Positions 1 to 8,380 of a stretch of DNA of 64,000 bases are shown here, one piece after another. The notes beneath the pieces are model-generated. The model worked only from the letters and a program-made list of their open reading frames with translations. It made no database searches and was not told where the DNA came from. How positions within the stretch are numbered: position 1 is the first letter of the stretch; each line of letters opens with the position of its first letter. The DNA comes from Davidsoniella eucalypti (taxonomy: Eukaryota; Ascomycota; Sordariomycetes; Microascales; Ceratocystidaceae), in assembly GCA_004009845.1 (NCBI GenBank), contig RMBW01000018.1, forward strand, positions 248,001 to 312,000, written 5' to 3'. Position numbers and translations under genes: made by a program.

Positions 1-13
1 CATACTATCTGCA

Positions 14-583
14 GTGCCTGCCTCACTCTGTACAGGAAGAGTTTTCTTCAATCGAATTCTTAGGTTTGTTTCCGACTCAGGAAGGCCTACTCCTGATAAC
101 ATGTTCTACCTGTACAACAGGTGCTGTGCATGCTTTCTACCTTGGAATACTCCTGGTGCGGATATTCTGATACCAGTCTGGATTCCCAAGTCAACAGAGC
201 ATTCTGCTCATATGGGCTGTATATTGGTTCAAGTCAAGAACAGAGCTAATGATAGATATACCCCTTCCCTCAAGAATGAGGCCAGGAGTTCTATCCAACA
301 AGCTATTGAGCACCTTGGAATTGATATTGCACAAACCCCAGTGCTTGGATTGATGCTTTGTCTTCGGTCATCCTCTTCGGACAGAGTTACAATACTTGAG
401 TCAAGACCGAGGTCCACTACCCCAGTCTGTTTAGTGATCGGTATGAATGCTTCTGTATATCCCTTTTTCAATGGTTACAGTACTAGACTTCATAAGATAC
501 TTTCTGATCTTCTTTATGCAAAAGCTAGTCGGTGTAAGACAAGCAAGTATGGCTACGTAAAGAGTATGCTACAAACAGTATAG
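14..583 (+). CDS. Orphan protein with a possible PD-(D/E)XK nuclease-like motif, perhaps partial
   Basis: An open frame of 189 codons starts with ATG only 13 bases from the window edge, so upstream exons may be missing. Around residues 45-77 a hydrophobic strand ending in an acidic residue (GADILIPVWI) is followed about 20 residues later by a strand with Q-V-K (GCILVQVKNR). That D...QxK spacing is typical of PD-(D/E)XK-like nuclease folds. Similar 'ILVQVKN' stretches occur in uncharacterised fungal proteins, some of them Crinkler-like or transposon-associated. This is inference from the motif; I do not recognise the full family. No signal peptide or membrane segment is evident. The following kilobase is AT-rich and contains a second coding-like relic, so the gene may itself be decaying. 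Confidence 0.35.
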   Translation: MPASLCTGRVFFNRILRFVSDSGRPTPDNMFYLYNRCCACFLPWNTPGADILIPVWIPKSTEHSAHMGCILVQVKNRANDRYTPSLKNEARSSIQQAIEHLGIDIAQTPVLGLMLCLRSSSSDRVTILESRPRSTTPVCLVIGMNASVYPFFNGYSTRLHKILSDLLYAKASRCKTSKYGYVKSMLQTV

Positions 584-1008
584 ATTTCTACTAAATATAT
601 GCTCCCTTTTCATTGATTAAATATGCATTTTCTTTGTGTCCTCTTGTTACCAAGTGCATTTCATTCACTTTTTCCCCGAAATAGTTATATATCTTTTATC
701 TGTTAATCTTCTTCAAAATGAATGCCAATGTAGGACTAATAACAATAGTATCGCTGTACGTTATTTCATTTTTCCATATAGTTATCAATTTATTTACAGG
801 CTTTCGCTGCTAGAAACTCGCCAGCATGGATATGACCATCAATCAAATGAGACTCGGTCATAACACGCCTTCAGCAGCTTCTGTACTAGATTAAAGGATT
901 CCTCTCTATACTCAACATTTGTTTTTATGTGAGAACTTATAGTCTCGCGATAATTTAATTTGACTTCATAATCGAAACTCACTTGTGAGTGTCTATATCG
1001 GGCAATAA

Positions 1009-1296
1009 CGCGATACACATAGTAGAGTTCCTACTTGGGGAAATTCATATGCTAACATCCTTTTTACTACGCTCACAGGCCTATGTTCTGCTTCCACAGT
1101 CTTTCCAAGACATTGCGCAATTGCTCCTCCCAAAACTTCGTCGCCGTTGCCCTGGGATGATGACGAAGTTCCCAAAGGCACTTACCTTGAGAACTTCTAT
1201 GTGAAGAAGGGCCAAAGTCATTCTCGTAATGATCACGTGAGCGCCAAGTTCCAATGGAGGGTTGGAACTGCTGAGGAAAACAAGATTCTAGATTAG
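1009..1296 (+). pseudogene. Coding-like relic without a start codon
   Basis: A frame of 95 codons runs open from just after a TAA at 1006 to a TAG at 1294-1296. It has no usable ATG at its beginning. Its second half has protein-like composition (for example PWDDDEVPKGTYLENFYVKK and FQWRVGTAEEN), unlike the surrounding AT-rich spacer. An acceptor-like sequence (ctcacag near 1072-1078) suggests it could be a last exon whose upstream part is lost or not recognised. I cannot name a family. It could equally be a chance open frame. Confidence 0.25.
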
Positions 1297-1576
1297 AGCA
1301 GAGACATTCAATGGCTATTTCACAATATAGAGATGTTCACAATTGGTATATACAAGGGACAGTATGTGTGAATAACTGATTGATTGAAACAAAACAAAAA
1401 AATAACAGAAAAGGAACCAAAGCAAAACCCAAAATTCCAAAACTCCATCCAAACATTGTAAAATGGACCCAATCCCGGTTAGGCCCAAGCCTAGATACCC
1501 AGCCCAGTCTATGCCTCCAATTCATGCCTGCCCACCTGTGTCTCGCCAACCTCACCACCTCGTCCCAACTCAGCAC

Positions 1577-2620
1577 TCAAGCGACGAAAGCTCTCCGCCC
1601 GTCCAAGTCTATCTCGCCTCGTATGACGAAGTCGGACATTCGATGCAGCATCGCTTTGATTTGCTCATCGATGCCCTCCATCTTGTCGCCAAACGCAGGC
1701 TCGACGAGGATCCGGACGTTCACGAGCTTTCCGTCGCTCTCGTAGGACGGGTTGTTCGCCACATCAACTGTAATGATGCGGTTTGTGAGATTGCTTCGAA
1801 ACCACCAAGGTCCGTCACCAATTTCCTCCACGGGATGATCCTCCGGGTAGGAATTTTTGCCGCGGAAAATGGGGGATGCCTTGGAGATGACAACAGAGAA
1901 GTTGCCAGCCGACAGGTCGGGCATCGCTGAAACCGGCAAGATATTGCCAGGCTTGAAAGCGCTCACATATCTCGCCGCTAAGGCGTGTTCAATGACGAGA
2001 TCGTGGGAGGGCATGAACCCACAGGCGTTGGGCAACCCGTAGACGTTGGGCAACCCAAAATCCTCGTATTGGGAGCAGACTGGTATGCAGTACAGTCCGC
2101 CCTCTTGATAGCTGCTGTGTTTGCTATCTTGGACGGGCTGATAGGATAGCCCGCCCTGGGGATCTTGGTAGCAGCACGTACTGTTTTGGGCGTAATAGTA
2201 GTACCACTCCTGAGCTAGTGTGAAGGCGTGGATCAATCCACCCTCAGGCATGACAGCCTCCAGCAGTGGGGTAGCTGGCGTGGAGTCGGAGTAGTCGGAA
2301 ACTCCGCTGTCGGCGTCTAGATCCGGCTCTTCAGACACTAGCTCAGATTGCCCTTCGCTCTGGGCAGTTTCATCCTCGATGTCACCAGACACCTCAGGAA
2401 CTACAGTGACGCTGCGGGGGGGAAGGAAGACTGTAGAAGCGGCCCAGATGGCCTGATCCTGCTTTGCAAGATCTAAGGCGTTCTGGGCCCAGCTGGTTTG
2501 GGCCTCGTCGTAATTGGCCTCATCGAGGTGGCCAAGTCCTGAAACTGCCAGAGACTCGTAGGCATCAACACCGAGGACGATGTTGACACTGGTGCGGATC
2601 TGAGCCTCGGTGTCGTTCAT
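1577..2620 (-). CDS. Orphan protein, 347 aa
   Basis: Single-exon gene. I chose the ATG at 2620 (MNDTEAQ...) because the frame upstream of it reads as leader, not protein. The N-terminal third is acidic, with clusters of E and D around residues 95-125. The middle is rich in Q, Y and C with an internal near-repeat (GLPNVY / GLPNAC). The C-terminal third (about residues 235-345) looks globular, with 'GPWWFRSNL' and a final amphipathic helix. There is no signal peptide or membrane segment, and I do not recognise the family. A canonical TATA box and a pyrimidine-rich tract on the coding strand lie upstream, which argues for a genuinely expressed gene. It sits in a transposon-scarred neighbourhood, so a lineage-specific gene is plausible. 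Confidence 0.6.
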   Translation of the reverse strand: MNDTEAQIRTSVNIVLGVDAYESLAVSGLGHLDEANYDEAQTSWAQNALDLAKQDQAIWAASTVFLPPRSVTVVPEVSGDIEDETAQSEGQSELVSEEPDLDADSGVSDYSDSTPATPLLEAVMPEGGLIHAFTLAQEWYYYYAQNSTCCYQDPQGGLSYQPVQDSKHSSYQEGGLYCIPVCSQYEDFGLPNVYGLPNACGFMPSHDLVIEHALAARYVSAFKPGNILPVSAMPDLSAGNFSVVISKASPIFRGKNSYPEDHPVEEIGDGPWWFRSNLTNRIITVDVANNPSYESDGKLVNVRILVEPAFGDKMEGIDEQIKAMLHRMSDFVIRGEIDLDGRRAFVA

Positions 2621-2900
2621 TTTGAAATCGGCTTCAATGATGTTAGATTCACAGATATAGAGCCAGAAGAATGGGAGATACATACTAGATCAAGTTTCAA
2701 AGTGAATTATAAAAAGATGGTGTTGTTGAGGTAGTGAGTTGACAAACTACAAGATGATTAATCTTGTGAGAGAAAATGGGAAGAAGAAGGTATAATTATA
2801 ATCAATAAAGCTAGTTATATCAAGAATGGACTGTAAGAATGAATCGATGGTGATGAAAGATGGAAAGAAAAAAAAAGAAAAAAAACTAGGACTGCGACGC

Positions 2901-2910
2901 CTTTTTATAG
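2901..2910 (-). promoter_or_regulatory. TATA box of the orphan gene ending at 1577
   Basis: The minus strand reads CTATAAAAAG here, about 285 bp upstream of the ATG at 2620. A pyrimidine-rich tract follows downstream on the coding strand (about 2860-2890). TATA plus CT-tract is a common core-promoter arrangement of inducible or highly expressed ascomycete genes. Confidence 0.5.
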
Positions 2911-3687
2911 ACTGCTGTGGCCAATTTTGAAAGGAAAGTCCTATAAGTCCAATCGGCCTAGTAGCCGAATCAGGCCATTCTTAAAGATGACCTTCTCATT
3001 AAAAAAAGAATACATGATAGCTAAAGTCCTAATCTTATTGAAGTCCTAAAAGTCTGTATAAGGTTAGACCTCTGGACATGGAGAGAGCGAGGCTCTGACA
3101 CGGTTAGCATACACGACAACTATCACGACCGTGCTTGTATTTCCGGGCAATCGGAGTTTATATCCAAGCAAGAAAATGATGATGGTCAGAGATAGTAAAG
3201 TGATACTATAATCAGATTGATTTTACATGTTTCTGAGATCAGGGGCTATACTATGAGATTTCTACAACATCAACAGCAACAGAAATATACACAAACCGTT
3301 CGTATATCACATGTACATATATCAGTTAACCGCTAATCTACTTAACGGTAGTTCTCACTAATATTTGTCCTACCCGAATCTGTGAACAGAAAAAAAGGAC
3401 TTGTACTGATTTAGCTTTCTTCGGGGTTTGCCATGAAATTAGGGTTTATCATACACTTGGTAGATGGACAAGCCGCGCCATCATTGCGTGCGATGGCATA
3501 AGACGATGTAGTGCAGAAAGATAGACATATATGAATAGCCTATTTCCGCCGTTCATATGTCTATCTTGTTTCTCTAGAGAAACAATACAAGCCGACCCTG
3601 AGCTAAAAGTCTTGGCATTTTCTTGTACTACATCACGAATCTTGAACCATAGCCACAACTCTTTATCCACATACTATCCATTTTACT

Positions 3688-4020
3688 ATGGCTACTGAAG
3701 CTTCCAATACCACCTCGGCTTCTCAAAAGCTACTAGACAAGAAGGTTATTCTCAATGCCTTCGATATGTCGACTATTAGCCACTTATCGCCCGGCCAATA
3801 GAAGGTACGTGACGGTGTTCCTGATAAAAATTGGTTATTGCATACGCACTAAAATAGCGTCCCGAAGACCAGTCTGCTGATAAACAAAAACTTGACTTTT
3901 GGATTAACCTAGCCAAGATACTGGAGAAGGGCGGCATCAACGCCCTCTTCCTAGCCGATACTTACGGTGGCTATGATACGTACCACGGAAGTTTGGATGT
4001 GTCCGCCGTGCTGCCCAATG
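3688..4020 (+). pseudogene. 5' fragment of an FMN-dependent (luciferase-like, NtaA/SnaA-type) monooxygenase, broken
   Basis: Exon 1 from the ATG at 3688 encodes the typical start of the family (KKVILNAFDMSTISHLSPGQ). A TAG at 3799-3801 stands where the family has Trp. A 53-bp GT-AG intron (3805-3857) follows. Exon 2 continues in frame through GGINALFLADTYGGYDTYHG. At about 3993 one base seems to be missing, because the family's next block (RRAAQW) appears in another frame to about 4020. Homology then stops and LINE sequence begins. The Trp-to-stop change is TGG to TAG, i.e. CpA to TpA on the other strand, as expected from repeat-induced point mutation. The flavin and substrate sites of the remaining enzyme are absent, so no function is expected. 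Confidence 0.75.
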
Positions 4021-4693
4021 GTGCAGGCAGTCTATATCTGTGCCTTGACAATTTGGGTGTTGCACAACGCATCTCCAATAGGGCGGGCAAGAATGGAACC
4101 TCTCGATTTGAAGCTTACTCCATGAGTGGAAAGGAGGCACTGAGCATGTAGAACTAGCGGTCGGTGGCATCAGATGGGTCACAGGACACACTAATGTTCC
4201 TGGCAACGAGCTAGTTGACAAGTTGGGGTGTACGAGCAATACTAAGCTTGTTGACCTCAACCATGAACATATGTCCCTTGCTTCCACCCACAGATGGAAA
4301 AACGCACAACTAAATGCCGACTCCAAGGCGGAGTGCGAGCCGAGAAAGCACCTTGGGGTTCGCTTTGAAACAAAGACTGTCTACAAGGTGGACTGGTTAA
4401 AAGACCAGCACAGATCTACGGTGGGTCGGATCCTAACTGCCCGGACAGGTCATGGCGACTTTGCAGAGTACCATGACCGGTTCGAACATACATGCGGAAA
4501 GAAACTGCTCACTGTGCCACTCCGGACTAGCTTTGTCAAAAAGCTACTTCGGAAAGAGAGCTCATGCAAGTATCTTGCCAAGAGATTAGAGGTGAAATGG
4601 AGGCACTACAGAGCCCATGAGCCTAGAGAAGAAGCCCCATCAGCGGGCCAAACAAGTACAGGCAATTTTGGGTTTAGAAGGTATTATAACTGA
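4021..4693 (+). mobile_element. Decayed LINE (non-LTR retrotransposon) RNase H / ORF2 3' end
   Basis: The translated sequence carries hallmarks of the C-terminal RNase H region of fungal Tad/CgT1-like LINEs. These are a strand like 'YLCLDNLGVAQR' (about 4027-4070), the block RWVTGHTNVPGNELVDKL (about 4165-4230), and the segment TGHGDFAEYHDRFEH, which in intact elements precedes a Cys/His knuckle. The blocks lie in different frames with a stop at 4149-4151, and the knuckle is disrupted, so the copy is dead. It abuts the truncated monooxygenase in the same orientation. The first part is in frame with that gene's second exon. The 5' part of the element (endonuclease and reverse transcriptase) is absent, as expected for a 5'-truncated insertion. 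Confidence 0.7.
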
Positions 4694-5554
4694 GACAACT
4701 AGCCAGGGGTATTTCAGAGTATATTATATATTGAGCGAAGCACATATAAGAATATATGCCTAATCACCACCAATCTGGTGCTATGTGGTATCAGTGGTTT
4801 AGGTGGGCGTTGGGCGTGACGGGTCAGCCTTGGGAGTTGTTCGGGAGCTGACATTGGCTGACTACTTCCGTATAGGACATACCAAAGTCTCAAATGATAA
4901 ACATCAATTCGCCTAACGTTTGCAAGGCAGGTACATTACCTACGTATTCCCATTACCGTCTACTACAGCCTATCATATTCTTAGCCAGCACAATTTGTTT
5001 CTCATCGTCACTACATCTTTTTACTGCCTATTACATATCATCATCACCATACTGCATCCTCAATGTACCATTGGGCTACTAAACTAACAATATTCTTGTA
5101 GATGCCTAGTTCATGCCCACAAGTCATGAACGCATAAGTTTACTGCTGTCCCATACTGGACAGTTTACAAAAAGGACCAAGAAAGACTGGGAGGAAATTA
5201 TTGAGCGGTAGGGAAAGTCTCCTACAACAACCAAGGTAGAGGCACTCATATAGGCACCCATCATAAAGTGCAAGTGTGAAGGAAAGGTTTCCCCTAGGCG
5301 TAAGTAACTATACTATACTTATGAATTTTTGTCGGATTATAGGCAGAGGTTTTCTTTTGAGTGATGAATCTCATAGATTACTATCTACACATAGTAGTCT
5401 GAGAAGACTATTTATGAAAAATAATGGAAAGGAGAAAAAAAGGCAATGTCTAAAAATACACACGATTGTGATAGTAGAAAGAAGTGAAGAAAAGAAATAA
5501 AGATATGAAACAAAGTTGATGGAACAAAATGTTGGTTCAAGTTAAAATCCGGGC
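4694..5554. other. AT-rich spacer with repeat relics
   Basis: No gene is supported. The stretch contains one copy of a 34-bp sequence that recurs at 9849 and short protein-like scraps (for example KKDWEEIIER near 5180-5210) suggesting further transposon debris. It is also the 3' flank of the cellobiose dehydrogenase gene. Confidence 0.5.
4899..4932 (+). repeat. Dispersed 34-bp repeat, copy 1
   Basis: This segment matches 9849-9883 with two substitutions and a one-base gap. Its core CGCCTAACGTTTGCAAGGC contains a short inverted repeat (CGCCT...AGGC). It lies just downstream of the LINE relic, so it may be part of a mobile-element end. Confidence 0.5.
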
Positions 5555-8098
5555 TTACTGCGATGCAGTAGCTTCGCGAGCTGCCTTCCGAGTCGCCTTC
5601 CGAGCAGCACGACGACGCTTGCAGCTAGAGCCAGGCTTGGATCCAGTAGGAGTCGAGGCCGGTGCCGCAGTAGACGTAGTAGTATAGCCCGAGCCCGAGC
5701 CAGGGCCGGTACTCAGAGTTGCAGTAGCAGCAGGAACAGTCGACGATGCTGTGGCACTAGCCGTGTTGTTGCCGTATGGAGCACCGCCCGTCAGACTACC
5801 ACCAGAGCCATATCCGGGGCCACCCGACGTCGAGTTGCCTTTGTCGGCAGCGAGAATGTTCTTGGCGGCCTGCTCGGCAACCACCATGACAATGGCCTGA
5901 GTATTGCCAGTGGGCAGGTCAGGATGGATCGATGCGTCAGCAACAAACAGGTTGTCAGTGCCCCAAACCTTGGTGTCGGTGTCGACTACTGAGGTGCCAT
6001 CGTTGGAAGCACCCATGAGAGCTGTGGCAACATAGTGAGAACCCGTAGTGTATGACGACGTCAGGCTCTCGGCTGTGGCATTAGCAGCAAGTGAGAGAGT
6101 GCTGTTCTCGGCCTTGGTCATGTCGATAAGGCGGTTCATGAAAGCCAAGATAGCTTCCTTATCGCCATCGGTCGTCAGATAAGGCTGCACGCCGAACTCT
6201 GTGGCACCAGACGATGTCATAACCAGAGTTCCCGTCGAGGTCAGGCCGTGAGTCAGGTAGACCTTGATCTGGATAGTGTTGTTAGAGGGCGAGTTAACAG
6301 TGCCCTGGATGTAACGAGTGGTGTTATCCGAGCCAGTGACTGTGGTCCAGAAGTTCAGGCGCTGGCCAGACTGAGAAAGCAGGCCCTCAGACTCGGCAAA
6401 TAGATCTACGTTGGTTTTGTTGGGCGATGTAAAGGCCGTAGACGACAGCGATTGCAGAGTGCTCTTGGTCGACAACTTGACAGTGAAGATGGGGTGGTCC
6501 ATGATAGTCTGGCCGACGGGAAGATCGATCCAAGCGCTCTCATCGGGCAGAGTGACATCGACAGAGCCGCTCTGGACAATCTTGATCTGTTCCGAGGGGC
6601 CGATGCCAGAGTTGATCAGTAGGCGAGGAGTGGACATGGCACCGGCAGCAAGCACAACGGCACCGCCCGAGTTGATATTGATGATTTGGCGAGCACCTGC
6701 GCTGTCCTCGACCTCGACGCCGGTGATAGTGGTGTTGGTACGGACAGCCCGGATCACCTTGGTGTTGAGGACCATGTTAAAGTTGGTCATTGCCTGGGCA
6801 AGCGGAAGGTAGTCGCGGACAGGGCCACCACGTAAACCATCCGCGATCAACCATGGCGGGTACGAGTAGACATCCTGCTTAGCCTCGACATCGTTCAAGG
6901 CATCGACAGACGAAAAGCCGTTGCCGGCCAAGAAGGAAGACATGACATTGTATGCTCCTTGGTCGTAGCGTTTGCCATCACTGGACGCCATGATAGTACC
7001 GGGAGTGCGCTCGTAGAGGGCATTAGCCGAGGCTTCGACATCCGCCCACTTCCAGCCAGCGGGCCACTTCTCGAAGTCGGCAGCCTGGGGCTTGACCCAC
7101 ATCATAGCATTGACCATGCCAGAACCACCGAGGATGCATCCGGCCATGGACGCTGTGTCGGTGCAGTACTCGCTAGTCTCCGAAGCGGTATTCAGGTAGT
7201 AGGCCATAGCAGGGACGTCGTACTGGGTAATCGACGAGTTCCAGGACATGTAGGAATCACCGCCGGTAGAGGCAATAGACTTGCCACCACGCTCGATTAG
7301 CAGGACACTCTTGCCAGACTCTGCTAGACGCTCAGCTACAATCAGGCCGGCTACACCCCCGCCAGCAACAATGTAGTCGTACGTCTCGTTGGCAACGGTC
7401 GTGGTAGTGTTGGTAGCCGGATTTGTCGAGTTATAGCCGCCTGAGCTGCCCGAACCAGTGTCCGTGGTGGGCTCGCTAGCTAGAGCTGCCCAGGCATCAT
7501 ACTGGGAGCTGGTGCAGTTATCGAACGGCGCCCCAAAGAGGCCAAAGCCGGCACTATGATAGTTCAGGGTACCCTCAGAGTCAGAGGGATCGGTGAGAGC
7601 ATCTGAAGACATGGCCCAGCCAATGGTGGTGGTAGTGCTGGTAGTAGTCCACGACCGCGAGTCGCCGGTGATGCAGCCCTTGCACAGGAAGGTATAGGTG
7701 AAAGAAGAGTCGCTGACTACGATTCCGCTGTTGATCGGCATCAGCCCAAACGATGAGTTGGTACTGAGCACTTGGGGGTTTGTGTAGCCAGTCGCAGTAC
7801 GTAGCGAGGAGACGACACTGTCGCCGTTAGGCTGCGCAACTACAAGGATGGTGTTGGTCATCGAGCCACCCAGCGAGATAGCACCATAGCCATCACTCGA
7901 GATGGGAACGGTGATCTGGCCAATGAAATCGGCGCCCATGGTCTCGGGCATCGCAATGCCAACGCTGAAGTTGTATGAAGGGTCGACATGGCGACCAAAA
8001 GTGATTCCCGTCAGAGTGTCTTCGTAGAGATCCATGGTGGTTTGAGCCACGGCCGCCGAAGCCATAAGGCCGACAGCCGAAAGAAGATACTTGGTCAT
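5555..8098 (-). CDS. Cellobiose dehydrogenase (flavocytochrome, no cellulose-binding module)
   Basis: A secreted 847-aa enzyme that oxidises cellobiose and passes electrons through its heme domain, classically to lytic polysaccharide monooxygenases. The start at 8098 gives a clean signal peptide (MTKYLLSAVGLMASAAVAQ); the frame stays open 18 codons upstream but that would bury it. Residues about 20-205 form the CDH cytochrome domain, with the heme ligands visible as Met80 (SLGGSM) and His181 (YHSAGFG). A Ser/Thr/Gly linker follows. The GMC oxidoreductase domain starts near 240 with the FAD motif GGGVAG (246-251). Catalytic His and Asn fall in GSHYVATALMG and PTGNTQA. The last ~95 residues are low-complexity and end in a strongly basic tail (CKRRRAARKATRKAAREA) in place of a CBM1. 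Single exon. Confidence 0.93.
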   Translation of the reverse strand: MTKYLLSAVGLMASAAVAQTTMDLYEDTLTGITFGRHVDPSYNFSVGIAMPETMGADFIGQITVPISSDGYGAISLGGSMTNTILVVAQPNGDSVVSSLRTATGYTNPQVLSTNSSFGLMPINSGIVVSDSSFTYTFLCKGCITGDSRSWTTTSTTTTIGWAMSSDALTDPSDSEGTLNYHSAGFGLFGAPFDNCTSSQYDAWAALASEPTTDTGSGSSGGYNSTNPATNTTTTVANETYDYIVAGGGVAGLIVAERLAESGKSVLLIERGGKSIASTGGDSYMSWNSSITQYDVPAMAYYLNTASETSEYCTDTASMAGCILGGSGMVNAMMWVKPQAADFEKWPAGWKWADVEASANALYERTPGTIMASSDGKRYDQGAYNVMSSFLAGNGFSSVDALNDVEAKQDVYSYPPWLIADGLRGGPVRDYLPLAQAMTNFNMVLNTKVIRAVRTNTTITGVEVEDSAGARQIININSGGAVVLAAGAMSTPRLLINSGIGPSEQIKIVQSGSVDVTLPDESAWIDLPVGQTIMDHPIFTVKLSTKSTLQSLSSTAFTSPNKTNVDLFAESEGLLSQSGQRLNFWTTVTGSDNTTRYIQGTVNSPSNNTIQIKVYLTHGLTSTGTLVMTSSGATEFGVQPYLTTDGDKEAILAFMNRLIDMTKAENSTLSLAANATAESLTSSYTTGSHYVATALMGASNDGTSVVDTDTKVWGTDNLFVADASIHPDLPTGNTQAIVMVVAEQAAKNILAADKGNSTSGGPGYGSGGSLTGGAPYGNNTASATASSTVPAATATLSTGPGSGSGYTTTSTAAPASTPTGSKPGSSCKRRRAARKATRKAAREATASQ

Positions 8099-8370
8099 GA
8101 TGAAAGAATCCCGGCTTGAGGAGAAGAGAGTGTATACACGGCAAGCAAGCAATACCTGAAAGTGAATGAACAGAAAAGAAAGTAAGTGGTTACGACTTCA
8201 CCAAAGGAGGTCGGTTTGGAATAGGCGAGGGGAAGAAAAGAAAGACTATAGCAACCAGTGCCAGTTGGAGAAAAGAAAGAAAGTTAGTTCAATGAGTGTC
8301 AGTTTACCAGGACGCCGAAGAAGAGAAGAAAGTAGAAGATGCCATAGTCGAAGAACGGATAGAAGACCGC

Positions 8371-8380
8371 TCACTTTATA
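8371..8380 (-). promoter_or_regulatory. Putative TATA box of the cellobiose dehydrogenase gene
   Basis: The minus strand reads TATAAAGTGA, about 275 bp upstream of the ATG at 8098. Pyrimidine-rich sequence follows on the coding strand between the box and the start. Confidence 0.4.
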
